Source: Rhodoferax sp. U2-2l
Lineage (GTDB): Bacteria; Pseudomonadota; Gammaproteobacteria; Burkholderiales; Burkholderiaceae_C
NCBI RefSeq assembly: GCF_020594515.1
Contig: NZ_JAJCTH010000004.1
Coordinates: 124,001 to 188,000 of the forward strand
DNA: 64,000 nucleotides
Direction: 5' to 3'
Positions 34,865 to 44,887 of this stretch are shown piece by piece; position 1 is the first letter of the stretch, and the number at the start of each line of letters is the position of its first letter. A program made the translations under genes and the position numbers. The notes below the pieces were generated by a model, which made no database searches, was not told where the DNA came from, and saw nothing but the letters and a program-made list of their open reading frames with translations.

Positions 34865-34894
34865 GGTGTGTTCCTTCCTCAAGTGGCAACCGGG

Positions 34895-35596
34895 TCACTT
34901 TGACTCGGTTTGTCCGTAATAGGCGTTTTTGCCGTGTTTGCGCAAAAAGTGTTTGTCGATGATGGTCTGCTTCAGCGCGGCCATGCCGGGCCGCAGGGTT
35001 TGGGTCAGGTAGGCCATGTGCGCCACCTCTTCCAGAATCACCGCGTGGTAAACGGCTTTGGCGGCGTCCTTGCCCCAGGTGAAGGGGCCGTGACCGGCCA
35101 CGATGACCATGGGGGATTCGTCCGGGTTGCGGCCAGCGAAGCAGTCGGTGATCTGCACGCCGGTTTCTTCTTCGTAGTCGCGCGCGATCTGCGCGTCAGT
35201 GATGACGGCCGTGCAAGGAATGTCGCCATACACAAAGTCGGCATGGGTGGTGCCCAGGCAGGGGATGGGCAGCTGCGCCTGGGCCCAGGCGGTGGCATAG
35301 GTGGAGTGGGTGTGCGTCACCCCGCCAATGTGCGCGAAGTGCCGGTACAAATGGGTGTGCGTGCGGGTGTCGGAAGAGGGTTTGAGCCGCCCCTCCACCA
35401 CGACGTTGTCCAGATCGACCACCACCATGTCTTCCGGGCTCAGTTCGGCATACGGCACACCGCTGGGTTTGATGGCGATCACGCCTTTGGCGCGGTCGAT
35501 TTCCGACACATTGCCAAAGTTGTACACCACCAGGTGGCGGCGGTCGAGTTCCATGTTGGCCTCATAGGCCGCGCGTTTGAGTTCGGTGTAACTCAT
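34895..35596 (-). CDS. araD: L-ribulose-5-phosphate 4-epimerase
   Basis: A 233-residue class II aldolase/epimerase. It converts L-ribulose 5-phosphate to D-xylulose 5-phosphate, which enters the pentose phosphate pathway. The zinc ligands sit in HIGGVTHTHSTYATAWAQ (two His) and in the later ILEEVAHMAYLTQ. KPSGVPYAELSPEDMVVVDL is the typical substrate-loop region. The start overlaps the araB stop by 4 bases, so translation is coupled. Confidence 0.97.
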   Translation of the reverse strand: MSYTELKRAAYEANMELDRRHLVVYNFGNVSEIDRAKGVIAIKPSGVPYAELSPEDMVVVDLDNVVVEGRLKPSSDTRTHTHLYRHFAHIGGVTHTHSTYATAWAQAQLPIPCLGTTHADFVYGDIPCTAVITDAQIARDYEEETGVQITDCFAGRNPDESPMVIVAGHGPFTWGKDAAKAVYHAVILEEVAHMAYLTQTLRPGMAALKQTIIDKHFLRKHGKNAYYGQTESK

Positions 35597-37260
35597 GGTT
35601 TTCCTTGGTTGACGTAGGCACCCAGATGTTGGTATCTGGCATACAGCGGCTCATAGGCCCGTGCGGCTGCGGGGTTGGGTTGGTAGGTTTTGCAGACGGG
35701 CGAGGCCATCGCTTGCTGGGCATCTGCCACATGGGCATGGGCGCCCCCGACGGTGGCGGCAAAGATGGCGGCGCCCAGGGCACAGCTTTGTTCACTCTCC
35801 AGCACATCGATCGGGCAGTTCCAGACATCGGCGCAGACCTGCATGACAAAGTCGGACTTTTTGGAAATGCCGCCAATCACCACCACGGCGTTGATCGCGA
35901 TGCCTTCCTCTTTGAAGCGCTCGATGATGGCGCGCGCGCCAAAGGCGGTGGCTTCCACCAGCGCGCGAAACACCTGCGGTGCCTGGCTGCCCATCTTCAG
36001 GCCGGTGAGGGCCATGGCCACGGTCTGGTCGGCGTCGGGGGTGCGGCGACCATTGACCCAGTCCAGCGCGGTGATACCGGTCTCGCCGACCGCGAATTTG
36101 GCGGCTTCAACACCCAGGGCGGTTAATGTGTGGTCTTCCATCTCCTGGATCAGCTTGTGCTTGGTGGCCTCGTCGATCAGGGTGCTACGCTGCAGCAGGT
36201 TGGTCGTGGGCCAGTTGACCAGGTTGCGAAACCATGCATACAAGTCGCCAAACGCGGATTGCCCGGCCTCCAGCCCCACCAAGCCGGGCATCACCGAGCC
36301 GTCCACCTGGCCACAGATGCCCCGCACAGTTTTGTCGCCGATGTCAGCGTAGCTGGCCACGGTGATGTCGCAGGTGGAGGTGCCCATGATTTTGGTCAAC
36401 ACACCCGGTTTGACATTGGCTGCAACGGCGCCCATGTGGGCATCAAAAGCGCCAAAACCGACCGCTGTGCCCACCGGCAGGCCCAGTTTGTCAGCCCATT
36501 CTGCGGTGAGGCGGCCACACAGCTGGTCGGCGGTGAAGGTCTCGACCGGCAGCCGGTCCCGCAAACCACTAAGCAGCGGATCGATGCCAGCAAAAAAGGC
36601 ATCCGGCGGGTAACCGCCCCAGCTGGCGTGCCACATCAGTTTGTGCCCGGTGGCGCAGCGCCCCATGCGCAAGGTGTCGGGGTGGGTGGTACCCGTCAAC
36701 ACGGCGGAAATCCAGTCGCAGTGTTCGACCCAGATGTAAGCGGCTTGGGCCACCGCCGCATCAGCCCGCATCACATGCAAGGCCTTGGCCCAGTACCACT
36801 CGGAAGAATAAATGCCGCCCTCAAACTTCAGGTAGTTGTCGGGTGCGGCGTGGGCGGCGGCGGTGATTTCGCGGGCTTCCTTGACGGCCGTGTGGTCTTT
36901 CCACAGCACAAACATGGCGTTGGGGTTGTCGGCGAATTCGGGCAACAGCGCCAGCGCCACACCGTCGCGGTTCAAGGCGATGGGGGTCGAGCCGGTGGTG
37001 TCAAAACTCAGGCCCACCACCTGCTGGGCCGCACCCGCCGGGGCTTGTTGCCACAGGGCTTGCACGGCTTGCACCAGGCTGTCGGTGTAGTCCAGCGGAT
37101 GCTGGCGAAACTGGTCTTTGGCGGGCACGCAAAACAGGCCCTCGCTCCAGCGCGGGTAGTACACCACGGCACTGGCCACTTCTTCGCCCGTGAGCGCATT
37201 CACCAACAGCGCCCGGACCGAGTCACTGCCGTAGTCCAGGCCCAATGCATAAGAGGTCAT
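35593..37260 (-). CDS. araB: Ribulokinase
   Basis: A 555-residue FGGY-family kinase phosphorylating L-ribulose. Motifs are GLDYGSDSVRALLVNALTG at the N-terminus, LSFDTTGSTPIALNRDGVAL, GAFDAHMGAVAANVKPGVL and VVVIGGISKKSDFVMQV. The start is ATG 37260 (MTSYALGLDYG); the longer frame to 37326 is upstream sequence. First gene of araBDA-HAD, behind a 227-base promoter region holding a palindrome at 37428-37443. No AraC-type regulator is present. Confidence 0.96.
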   Translation of the reverse strand: MTSYALGLDYGSDSVRALLVNALTGEEVASAVVYYPRWSEGLFCVPAKDQFRQHPLDYTDSLVQAVQALWQQAPAGAAQQVVGLSFDTTGSTPIALNRDGVALALLPEFADNPNAMFVLWKDHTAVKEAREITAAAHAAPDNYLKFEGGIYSSEWYWAKALHVMRADAAVAQAAYIWVEHCDWISAVLTGTTHPDTLRMGRCATGHKLMWHASWGGYPPDAFFAGIDPLLSGLRDRLPVETFTADQLCGRLTAEWADKLGLPVGTAVGFGAFDAHMGAVAANVKPGVLTKIMGTSTCDITVASYADIGDKTVRGICGQVDGSVMPGLVGLEAGQSAFGDLYAWFRNLVNWPTTNLLQRSTLIDEATKHKLIQEMEDHTLTALGVEAAKFAVGETGITALDWVNGRRTPDADQTVAMALTGLKMGSQAPQVFRALVEATAFGARAIIERFKEEGIAINAVVVIGGISKKSDFVMQVCADVWNCPIDVLESEQSCALGAAIFAATVGGAHAHVADAQQAMASPVCKTYQPNPAAARAYEPLYARYQHLGAYVNQGKP

Positions 37261-37427
37261 AAAACACCCAGGAAAAAATAGAAACCATCCAGCGTGATCA
37301 GCCCGCTGACTCACGCCAAACATCAAGCCTTTTGCGGTAGATCAACAGCTTGCCTGCGTGATCGTTTGCCCCAGCGTGAGCGCATGATAGCGAGCGACCT
37401 CATCCTCATCCAATAGAGATTAGGGTG

Positions 37428-37443
37428 TTATTGATACCAATAA
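37428..37443. promoter_or_regulatory. Palindromic operator candidate upstream of araB
   Basis: TTATTG-ATAC-CAATAA is a perfect six-base inverted repeat with a four-base centre, in an AT-rich pocket 168 bases upstream of the araB start and 45 bases below the galK stop. A partial half-site (CCAATA) lies at 37410-37415. This is the form of a dimeric regulator site. The remainder of the 37261-37487 spacer shows no gene. Confidence 0.5.
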
Positions 37444-37487
37444 AAGCATGGCGGCTTGGCGCTCGGCCCGGCGGTGCCGACGTCGCC

Positions 37488-38648
37488 TCAAGCCACCTGA
37501 CCGGCACCGGCCGAGGCCTGACAAACGTACACCGTGCCGACCTCTCCCGTGGGCGAACGGTAGTTTTTCTCCACCGCACGGCGAACCGCTGCCACGTGCG
37601 CCATGGGCAGCAGCGCCACCGCACAACCGCCAAAACCACCACCGGTCATGCGGGCGCCACCACTCTCACCGATGGCGGTTTGCAGGATCTCCACCAACTC
37701 GTCAACGGCGGGATGGGTGATCTCAAAATCGTCGCGCATGGACACATGCGAAGCGGCCATGAGCACACCCATTTGCCGCAGATCACCGGCGGCCAGCACG
37801 GCGGCGGCGTCGAGGGTGCGTTGGTTCTCGGTGACGATGTGGCGGGCCCGGCGCAGCACCGTGGCATCCAGGTCACCGGCATCCGCCTCCAAGCGCGCCA
37901 GGCTCAGGTCACGCAAGGCACGCACGCCGTAGTGTTGGGCGGCCGCCTCACACTGCTGGCGCCGGATGTTGTATTCGCTGCCCACCAGCCCGCGGCGCAC
38001 CCGTGAGTGAACAATCATCACCGCCACATCGGGCGGCAGTGGCACCGCGCGGGTGTCGTGGGAGCGGCAGTCAATCAGCAGGGCGCTGCCCGCTTCCCCG
38101 CGCGCCGACACCAGCTGGTCCATGATGCCGCAGTTGCAGCCGACAAAACGGTTCTCGGCGCGCTGGGCGATCAGGGCCATGTCGGTCGGGCTCAGACCAT
38201 CCCAACCCTGCAGGGTTTTGAACGCCTGCGCGACCGCGACTTCCAGCGAAGCGGATGACGACAAGCCCGCACCCTGCGGCACATCACCGCTCAACGCCAG
38301 ATCGGCACCTTGCAGCGCCAAGCCATGCGCTTGCAGGTACTTGACCACCCCGCGCACGTAATTCGGCCAGGTACCCTCCGCCAACGGCAGGATGTCCTGA
38401 TCCAGCCGGAACACGTCCACTTCGCCACGGTAGTCCGCGGCCACCACCCGCACGGTGGTGTCGGTGCGCGCACTGGCGGCAATCACCGTGCCAAAGTTGA
38501 TGGCACAGGGCAACACAAAGCCATCGTTGTAGTCGGTGTGTTCCCCAATCAGGTTGACCCGCCCCGGGGCCTGCACCCAGCGTTGTGGCTCGTAGCCAAA
38601 GGCGGCGTCGAACGCCTGCGTGGCGACAGGTTTCAAAGCTTGGAACAT
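37488..38648 (-). CDS. galK: Galactokinase
   Basis: A 386-residue GHMP kinase making galactose-1-phosphate. Motif 1 is [20 protein letters not shown] (substrate binding), motif 2 is [20 protein letters not shown] (ATP loop) and motif 3 is [35 protein letters not shown] carries the catalytic Asp region. It overlaps galT by 16 bases and is the last gene of the chvE-gguAB-galTK unit. galE is not in the window. Confidence 0.96.
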   Translation of the reverse strand: MFQALKPVATQAFDAAFGYEPQRWVQAPGRVNLIGEHTDYNDGFVLPCAINFGTVIAASARTDTTVRVVAADYRGEVDVFRLDQDILPLAEGTWPNYVRGVVKYLQAHGLALQGADLALSGDVPQGAGLSSSASLEVAVAQAFKTLQGWDGLSPTDMALIAQRAENRFVGCNCGIMDQLVSARGEAGSALLIDCRSHDTRAVPLPPDVAVMIVHSRVRRGLVGSEYNIRRQQCEAAAQHYGVRALRDLSLARLEADAGDLDATVLRRARHIVTENQRTLDAAAVLAAGDLRQMGVLMAASHVSMRDDFEITHPAVDELVEILQTAIGESGGARMTGGGFGGCAVALLPMAHVAAVRRAVEKNYRSPTGEVGTVYVCQASAGAGQVA

Positions 38649-39685
38649 GGCGCGGCCTGGAGGTAGTGCAGATCGGGTAGCGCCCGCAGGCGCTGTGCCG
38701 CCTGTTCGGGGGTGAGGTCGCGCTGGGCCTCGGCCAGCATCTCAAACCCCACCATGAACTTGCGCACACTGGCTGAGCGCAGCAAGGGCGGATAAAAGTG
38801 GGCATGCAACTGCCAGCCGTCGGTGGCACGACCGTCAAACGGGGCACCGTGCCAGCCCATGGAATACGGAAAGGAACACTGAAACAGGTTGTCGTAACGG
38901 CTGGTCAGTTTTTTGAGTGCCAGCGCCAGATCAGCTTGCTGCTCGGTCGTCAGCTGGGTGATGCGTTGCACGGCAAAACGCGGCAGCAGCAAGGCCTCGA
39001 ACGGCCAGGTGGCCCAGAACGGCACGACCGCCAGCCAGTGTTCGGTTTGGACCACCACGCGCTCACCGCTGGCCGCTTCACGCTCGGCGACATCCAGCAA
39101 CATGAGACGCTGGTGTTTGGCAAAGTAAGCGCGCTGGTGATCGTCCTCATGCTGGACCTCCGTGGGAAGGTAGCTGGTGGCCCAGATCTGCCCATGCGGG
39201 TGCGGGTTGGAGCACCCCATCATCGCGCCCTTGTTCTCGAAAATCTGGACACACGGGTAGGTCTGGCCAAGCTCGGTGGTCTCAGACATCCAGGTTTGAA
39301 TGATCTGGCCGATGGCAGTGAGTGACAGCTCGGGCAGTGACAGGCTGTGGTCGGGCGAAAAACAGATCACCCGGCTGGTACCGCGCGCGCTGGTGATCTG
39401 GAACAGCTCATCCAGTGACGGCGCGGCCTCGGGTGTGTCGGCCATCATGGCGGCGAAATCGTTGGTGAAGACGTAGGTGTGTTTGTAATCCGGGTTGTGC
39501 TCGCCGGTGACCCGCAGGTTGCCCGCACACAAATAACACTGCGGGTCATGGCTGGGCCGCGCGCTGCGGTCTGGTAATTCCTGCTGGCCTTGCCAGGGGC
39601 GCTTGGCGCGGTGCGGCGACACCAGCACCCACTGCCCGGTCAATGGGTTGTAACGGCGGTGGGAATGGTCACTGGGGTCGAACAT
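38633..39685 (-). CDS. galT: Galactose-1-phosphate uridylyltransferase
   Basis: A 350-residue HIT-superfamily enzyme swapping UMP between UDP-glucose and galactose-1-phosphate. The catalytic HxH is in [17 protein letters not shown] near residue 165. The zinc-site cysteines are in [18 protein letters not shown] and the C-terminal [11 protein letters not shown] follow. ATG 39685 starts the protein ([20 protein letters not shown]); the frame open to 40114 overlaps the dehydrogenase gene and is a shadow. It begins 13 bases after that gene's stop. Confidence 0.96.
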   Translation of the reverse strand: MFDPSDHSHRRYNPLTGQWVLVSPHRAKRPWQGQQELPDRSARPSHDPQCYLCAGNLRVTGEHNPDYKHTYVFTNDFAAMMADTPEAAPSLDELFQITSARGTSRVICFSPDHSLSLPELSLTAIGQIIQTWMSETTELGQTYPCVQIFENKGAMMGCSNPHPHGQIWATSYLPTEVQHEDDHQRAYFAKHQRLMLLDVAEREAASGERVVVQTEHWLAVVPFWATWPFEALLLPRFAVQRITQLTTEQQADLALALKKLTSRYDNLFQCSFPYSMGWHGAPFDGRATDGWQLHAHFYPPLLRSASVRKFMVGFEMLAEAQRDLTPEQAAQRLRALPDLHYLQAAPCSKL

Positions 39686-39698
39686 GGGTTGGCGCACC

Positions 39699-40859
39699 TC
39701 AGACAGCCGTCCAGGCGCCCTGGTGATTGCTGGAGGCCAAGGCAGCGGTGACAAAACGGATGCCTTGCAAGCCATCACCGGCATTGGGGAAATGCAGCGC
39801 CATCGGGTCAGCCACCTGCCCGCTGCGCCGCGCCGCAATCGCATCGGCCGCGTCGGTGTACAAATTGGCAAAGGCTTCGTGGAAACCTTCCGGGTGCCCG
39901 GCCACGATGCGTGAGGCCCGCGCGGCCAGCGGCAAAGTGCCCGGCCCGTTGGGCGTGCGCACCTGGGCGGGCGCTTCCAGCGGCTTGAAATGCAGCACTT
40001 GCGGGTGTTCCTGAAACCATTCCAGACTGCCGAGCGATCCACTGATGCGAATGCGCAAACCGTTTTCAACACCCGCAGCCGCCTGGGTGACCCAGAAACT
40101 GCCGCGTGCGCCATTGCTCAGGCGCAGCATCGCACCCGCGTAATCGTGGGTCACACGGTCGGGCACGATGCAGCCAATGTCTGCCGCCACCTGGGCCACT
40201 TCCAGGCCGGTCATGAAACGCAGCAGGTTGTGGGCGTGGGTGCCGATGTCGCCCATCACCAGCGACGGGCCACCGCGCACCGGGTCTTCTTTCCAGGCGC
40301 GTCTACCGGGGCCCGCCTTGGCGCGACCGCCCTGCACGTATTCCACCTGCACCAGCCGGATCTCGCCGAGTTGGCCGTCCTGCACCATGGCCCGGGCCTG
40401 GCGCACCATCGGGTAACCGGTGTAGTTGTGGGTCAGGCAAAACACCAGGCCACTGTCCTGCACCCGTTGGAACAAGGCCTGGGCCTCATCCAGCGTGTTG
40501 GTCATGGGTTTGTCGCAGATCACGTCCATGCCGTGATTCAGCGCCAGCATGGCAAAGCTGAAATGGCTGTCGTTGGGGGTCATGATGGCCACCACCTCGG
40601 CGCCGTCGACACGCTTGGCTTCAGCCTCCATCAAGGCCTGGCCCCCGGGATAACAGCGCTCGAGTGGCACACCTATGCCCAAGCCCGCACTGACCGAGCG
40701 CTGCGCATCCGAAGACAAGGCGCAGGCGACCAGTTCATACCGATCGTCAAGGCGCGCCGCTTGGCGGTGCATGGCACCAATGAACGAGCCCGGCCCGCCA
40801 CCAATCACGGCCAGGCGCAACCGGCGCCCCAGCAGTTTCAAAACAGTGTTGTCCGACAT
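39699..40859 (-). CDS. Gfo/Idh/MocA-family sugar oxidoreductase
   Basis: A 386-residue NAD(P)-dependent dehydrogenase. The Rossmann start is [19 protein letters not shown]. The EKP-like motif is [11 protein letters not shown], with Lys in the position that binds sugar and nicotinamide. The conserved [16 protein letters not shown] carries the catalytic His. Members oxidise sugars, inositols or their derivatives. It sits between the permease gene (5 bases) and galT (13 bases), so the substrate is probably a sugar imported by the ChvE-GguAB system. A galactose/arabinose dehydrogenase role is possible but not shown. Confidence 0.88.
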   Translation of the reverse strand: MSDNTVLKLLGRRLRLAVIGGGPGSFIGAMHRQAARLDDRYELVACALSSDAQRSVSAGLGIGVPLERCYPGGQALMEAEAKRVDGAEVVAIMTPNDSHFSFAMLALNHGMDVICDKPMTNTLDEAQALFQRVQDSGLVFCLTHNYTGYPMVRQARAMVQDGQLGEIRLVQVEYVQGGRAKAGPGRRAWKEDPVRGGPSLVMGDIGTHAHNLLRFMTGLEVAQVAADIGCIVPDRVTHDYAGAMLRLSNGARGSFWVTQAAAGVENGLRIRISGSLGSLEWFQEHPQVLHFKPLEAPAQVRTPNGPGTLPLAARASRIVAGHPEGFHEAFANLYTDAADAIAARRSGQVADPMALHFPNAGDGLQGIRFVTAALASSNHQGAWTAV

Positions 40860-40864
40860 GGCGC

Positions 40865-42058
40865 TTATTTCTTCTTGTTGTAGACGTCAAAAAACACCGC
40901 GGCCAGCAGCACCAGGCCCTTGATGACCTGCTGCCAGTCGATGCCGATGCCCATGATCGACATGCCGTTGTTCATCACACCCATGATGAAGGCGCCAATC
41001 ACCGCGCCCAGCACCTTGCCGACACCGCCGGACGCCGAAGCACCACCGATGAAACACGCGGCAATCACGTCCAACTCAAAACCCAGACCGGCTTTGGGGG
41101 TGGCGGTGTTGAGCCGTGCGGCAAAAATCAGACCCGCCAGCGCGGCCAGCACGCCCATGTTGATGAAGGTGTAAAACGTCAGCCGTTCGGTGTTGATGCC
41201 CGAGAGGCGCGCCGCTTTTTCGTTGCCGCCCAGGGCATAGATGCGCCGCCCCACGGTGGTTTTGGAAGTGACAAAGTCGTAAAACAACATCAACAGCAGC
41301 ATCACGATCAGCACGTTAGGCAGGCCGCGGTAAGACGACAACAGGTAGCTGAAGGCCGTGATCATGCCCACAAAGACCAGGTTTTTGAGCAGGAAGAAGG
41401 CATAGGGCTCGTTGTCCATGCCGTGTTTGGTGCGAGCCGCCCGGTCCTTCACCTTGGTGTACAACAGGATCAAGGCCATGGCCAGCCCCAGAACCAGCGA
41501 CAAGATTTTGAGTGTTTCACCACCAAACGGGTCGGGGATGAAGCCGGTGCTCAGCAACTGGAACTCGGTCGGGAACGGGCCGACCGAGGCACCGCCCAGC
41601 ACCACCAGCGTCAGGCCCCGAAACACCAGCATGCCCGCCAGCGTCACGATGAACGCCGGAATCTTGTAAAACGCCACCCAATAGCCCTGAGCCGCGCCAA
41701 TCACACCGCCCAGCACCAGGCAAATCATGGCCGTCAGGGCAAAGTTGAGGTTGTATTCCACCATCAACACTGCGGCGACTGCACCGACAAAACCACACAC
41801 CGAGCCGACCGACAGGTCAATGTGCCCGGCCACGATGACCAGCAACATGCCCAGCGCCATCACGATGATGTAACTGTTCTGCAAAATCAGGTTGGTCAGG
41901 TTCAACGGCTGGAACAGGGTGCCATCGGTCATCACCTGGAAAAAAGCCATGATGACCACCAGGGCCATCAGCAAACCGTACTCGCGCAGGTTGTTTTTCA
42001 AAAACCCCGGCGCCTTCTCGGCTGCGGCAGGGGTGGCGGTGGAGGGAACGGTCGACAT
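40865..42058 (-). CDS. gguB: Multiple-monosaccharide ABC transporter permease (GguB/MmsB)
   Basis: A 397-residue inner-membrane permease of the sugar ABC family, about ten to eleven spans. The N-terminus (NNLREYGLLMALVVIMAFFQ), the substrate-path motif GHIDLSVGSVCGFVGAVAAV and VGRRIYALGGNEKAARLSGI (EAA-like loop contacting the ATPase) are clear. The extra length over XylH-like proteins, with an inserted hydrophilic loop (KVKDRAARTKHG), is characteristic of GguB. It starts directly behind gguA with a one-base gap. Confidence 0.93.
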   Translation of the reverse strand: MSTVPSTATPAAAEKAPGFLKNNLREYGLLMALVVIMAFFQVMTDGTLFQPLNLTNLILQNSYIIVMALGMLLVIVAGHIDLSVGSVCGFVGAVAAVLMVEYNLNFALTAMICLVLGGVIGAAQGYWVAFYKIPAFIVTLAGMLVFRGLTLVVLGGASVGPFPTEFQLLSTGFIPDPFGGETLKILSLVLGLAMALILLYTKVKDRAARTKHGMDNEPYAFFLLKNLVFVGMITAFSYLLSSYRGLPNVLIVMLLLMLFYDFVTSKTTVGRRIYALGGNEKAARLSGINTERLTFYTFINMGVLAALAGLIFAARLNTATPKAGLGFELDVIAACFIGGASASGGVGKVLGAVIGAFIMGVMNNGMSIMGIGIDWQQVIKGLVLLAAVFFDVYNKKK

Positions 42059-42059
42059 G

Positions 42060-43592
42060 TCAATTGGCTCCTGATGTCACGATGGATCGCATGATTTTTT
42101 CTTGTGACGCCTCTGCAGCAGGGAACTCCGCCACAAACACGCCTTCGTTGAGGACACAGATCCGGTCACACATGCCCAACAGCTCGGGCATCTCCGACGA
42201 GATCATCAGCACACATTTGCCCTGTTCGGCCAGCTGCGCAATGATGGTGTAGATCTCGAACTTGGCCCCCACGTCGATGCCGCGGGTGGGTTCGTCGAGG
42301 ATCAGCACCTCGGGGTCGGAAAACAGCCATTTGCTGAGCACCACTTTTTGCTGGTTGCCGCCCGACAGGTTGCCGGTGCTGGCAAACACGTTCGGGCTGC
42401 GGATGTTGAGCTTTTTGCGGTAGTCCTCCGCCACGCTGTATTCCTGGCCCTCGTCGATGACCGAGCGGCTGGACACCGCATTCAAGTTGGCCAGCGTGGT
42501 GTTCCAGACGATGGTCTCATCGAGCACCAGGCCATAACCCTTGCGGTCTTCGGTCACATAGGCAATGCCATGGTCGATGGCTTTTTGAACCGTGCTGGTG
42601 TCGATCGGTTGGCCGTGCATCAGCACCTCGCCAGTGATGTTGCGGCCATAGGTGCGGCCAAACACACTCATCGCCAGTTCGGTGCGGCCCGCGCCCATCA
42701 GACCGGCAATGCCGACAATTTCGCCTTTTCGTACATGCAGGTTGATGCCTTTGATGACTTCGCGGTCGGCATGTTCGTCATGGTGCACATGCCAGTTTTT
42801 GATCTCGAACACCTTGTCACCAATGTGCGGGGTGCGCTTGGGATAACGGTCCGCCATCTCGCGTCCGACCATGTGTTTGATCACCAAGTCTTCGCTGATT
42901 TTGCCGCCCTGGGTATCGAGCGACGCCACCGTGGTCCCATCACGCAGGATGGTGATGGCGTCGGCCACCTTGGAGACTTCGTTGAGCTTGTGCGAGATCA
43001 GGATACAGGCAATGCCCTGACGCTTGAGTTCCAGCAGCAGCTCCAGCAGCGCGTCGCTGTCTTTTTCGTTCAGACTGGCGGTGGGCTCGTCCAGGATCAG
43101 CAGCTTGACTTGTTTGGACAGGGCCTTGGCAATTTCAATCAGCTGCTGTTTGCCCACACCCAGGTGGGTGATCAGGGTGTCGGGCGACTCGTTGAGCCCG
43201 ACCTTGCTCAACAGCGCCTGCGTTTTGGTGTGTGCCACATGCCAGTCGATGATGCCGTGGCGCGCTGGCTCGTTGCCCAGAAAGATGTTTTCGGCAATCG
43301 ACAGCAGCGGCACCAGCGCCAGCTCCTGGTGGATGATGATGATGCCGCGGTGCTCGCTGTCCGAGATGCCCTTGAAGCGGCATTCCTGGTTCAAAAACCG
43401 GATGTCACCTTCGTACTCACCGTGCGGGTAAACGCCACTGAGCACCTTCATCAGGGTGGACTTGCCCGCCCCGTTTTCACCCACGATGGCGTGGATCTGG
43501 CCGGCTTGAACGGTCAGGTTGACATTGTTCAACGCCCGGACACCGCGAAACGCCTTGACGATGCCGCGCATTTCTAAGATGGGTTCAGCCAT
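42060..43592 (-). CDS. gguA: Multiple-monosaccharide ABC transporter ATP-binding protein (GguA/MmsA)
   Basis: A 510-residue protein with two fused ABC domains, as in sugar importers. In the first, Walker A is [16 protein letters not shown] and the Walker B region is [11 protein letters not shown]. In the second the Walker A position is degenerate ([14 protein letters not shown]), with the signature [15 protein letters not shown] and [12 protein letters not shown]. Loss of the second Walker lysine is normal in this class. An AGAGGT ribosome site precedes ATG 43592. It energises import by GguB with ChvE. Confidence 0.95.
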   Translation of the reverse strand: MAEPILEMRGIVKAFRGVRALNNVNLTVQAGQIHAIVGENGAGKSTLMKVLSGVYPHGEYEGDIRFLNQECRFKGISDSEHRGIIIIHQELALVPLLSIAENIFLGNEPARHGIIDWHVAHTKTQALLSKVGLNESPDTLITHLGVGKQQLIEIAKALSKQVKLLILDEPTASLNEKDSDALLELLLELKRQGIACILISHKLNEVSKVADAITILRDGTTVASLDTQGGKISEDLVIKHMVGREMADRYPKRTPHIGDKVFEIKNWHVHHDEHADREVIKGINLHVRKGEIVGIAGLMGAGRTELAMSVFGRTYGRNITGEVLMHGQPIDTSTVQKAIDHGIAYVTEDRKGYGLVLDETIVWNTTLANLNAVSSRSVIDEGQEYSVAEDYRKKLNIRSPNVFASTGNLSGGNQQKVVLSKWLFSDPEVLILDEPTRGIDVGAKFEIYTIIAQLAEQGKCVLMISSEMPELLGMCDRICVLNEGVFVAEFPAAEASQEKIMRSIVTSGAN

Positions 43593-43611
43593 ATGACCTC
43601 TGAAAATGGAA

Positions 43612-43639
43612 AGGCCCTGCGCTTGTCTGCACAGGGCCT
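43612..43639 (-). terminator. Intercistronic stem-loop between chvE and gguA
   Basis: AGGCCCTG (43612-43619) and CAGGGCCT (43632-43639) form eight perfect pairs with a 12-base loop, 20 bases below the chvE stop. On the minus strand TTTCCATTTTC follows. Such stems often dampen transcription past a binding-protein gene or protect its mRNA, so that more binding protein than ATPase is made. Confidence 0.55.
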
Positions 43640-43660
43640 CATTTACCCCAAGATCGGGAA

Positions 43661-44737
43661 TTACTTGAGCTGCTCTTCCTTGATGTAGCCGCTGCCCACC
43701 AGCACTTCCTTGTAATTGGACTTGTCCACGCTCACGGGTTTCAGCAGGTAAGACGGCACGATCTTGACCTTGTTGTTGTAGGTCTTGGTGTCGTTGATCT
43801 CGACCTTCTTGCCGCTCATCATGGCATCCACCATGCCGGCCGTGACCTTGGCCAGCTCGCGGGTGTCCTTGAACACGGTCGAATACTGCTCACCACGGAT
43901 GATGGACTTGACCGAGGGCACCTCCGCGTCCTGGCCGCTCACAAACGGCATGGCCTGGCCACCGCTGCCATAACCCACGCCCTTGAGGGCGGACAAGATA
44001 CCGATGCTCAAACCGTCATAGGGTGACAACACCGCGTTCACCTTGGCTTTGCCGTAGTAGGCGCTCAACAGGTTTTCCATCCGTGCCTGCGCCACCGCAC
44101 CGTCCCAGCGCAAGGTGGACACCTTGTTCATGCCAGTTTGTTTGCTCTGCACCACCAGCTTGCCTTTGTCGATGTACGGTTGCAGCACCGACATGGCGCC
44201 GTCGTAGAAGAAGAAGGCGTTGTTGTCATCGGCCGAGCCACCAAACAGCTCGATGTTGAACGGGCCTTTGCCTTCTTTCAGACCCAGCGCCTTTTCCAGC
44301 GACTGGGCTTGCAACACACCGACCTGGAAGTTGTCGAACGTGGCGTAGTAGTCCACGTTTTTGCTGCCGACGATCAATCGGTCATACGACACCACCTTGA
44401 TGCCTTTGTCCGCCGCTTTTTGCAGCGCGTTGGACAGGGTGGTGCCGTCAATCGCGGCAATCACCAGCACCTTCACCCCTTTGGTGATCATGTTTTCAAT
44501 CTGGGCCAGCTGGTTCGGGATGTCGTCGTCAGCGTACTGCAGATCGGCCTTGTAGCCTTTGGCTTGCAGGGCTGCGACCATGCTGTTGCCGTCACTGATC
44601 CAGCGGGTCGAGCTCTTGGTGGGCATGGAGACACCCACGGTGCCTTTGTCCTGCGCCTGGGCCAAAGGTGTTGCGACGGCAAACCCCAGCGCCAAAGCAG
44701 CGGCCAATGCTTTCAATGTTGTTCTGCGAGCATTCAA
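43661..44737 (-). CDS. chvE: ChvE-type periplasmic multiple-monosaccharide-binding protein
   Basis: A 358-residue periplasmic binding protein. Signal peptide [20 protein letters not shown] is cleaved near AQAQD. The mature part starts [20 protein letters not shown], typical of ChvE, with [20 protein letters not shown] and [17 protein letters not shown]. ChvE homologues bind galactose, arabinose, xylose and other aldoses. The start is the TTG at 44737 because an AGGAGT ribosome site lies six bases before it; the frame is open to 44764 but that region holds the site itself. First gene of the chvE-gguAB-oxidoreductase-galTK operon. Confidence 0.94.
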   Translation of the reverse strand: MNARRTTLKALAAALALGFAVATPLAQAQDKGTVGVSMPTKSSTRWISDGNSMVAALQAKGYKADLQYADDDIPNQLAQIENMITKGVKVLVIAAIDGTTLSNALQKAADKGIKVVSYDRLIVGSKNVDYYATFDNFQVGVLQAQSLEKALGLKEGKGPFNIELFGGSADDNNAFFFYDGAMSVLQPYIDKGKLVVQSKQTGMNKVSTLRWDGAVAQARMENLLSAYYGKAKVNAVLSPYDGLSIGILSALKGVGYGSGGQAMPFVSGQDAEVPSVKSIIRGEQYSTVFKDTRELAKVTAGMVDAMMSGKKVEINDTKTYNNKVKIVPSYLLKPVSVDKSNYKEVLVGSGYIKEEQLK

Positions 44738-44817
44738 AATATGACTCCTGTAAGTGATCAGCAACCAATTGTTTTGTCCATACCCAGACGGCTTGGATGG
44801 GCTGCATCATAAGGACA

Positions 44818-44851
44818 ATGGGCGCTATATTCCAATCTAATTTGCGCCCAT
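44818..44851. promoter_or_regulatory. Inverted repeat in the chvE-LysR divergent promoter
   Basis: ATGGGCGC (44818-44825) and GCGCCCAT (44844-44851) form perfect eight-base arms around an AT-rich 18-base centre holding TATATT and TAATTT. It is 36 bases upstream of the LysR start. A dyad of this kind in a divergent spacer is the expected LysR operator position. Confidence 0.6.
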
Positions 44852-44887
44852 TCCGATACACAAAAAGGCATCAGTAGAAACCCTGGC

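Noticed and set aside
38633..40114. GalT extended at the N-terminus to 493 residues
   Set aside because: The extra part overlaps the Gfo/Idh gene in another frame. The family start [17 protein letters not shown] is at 39685.
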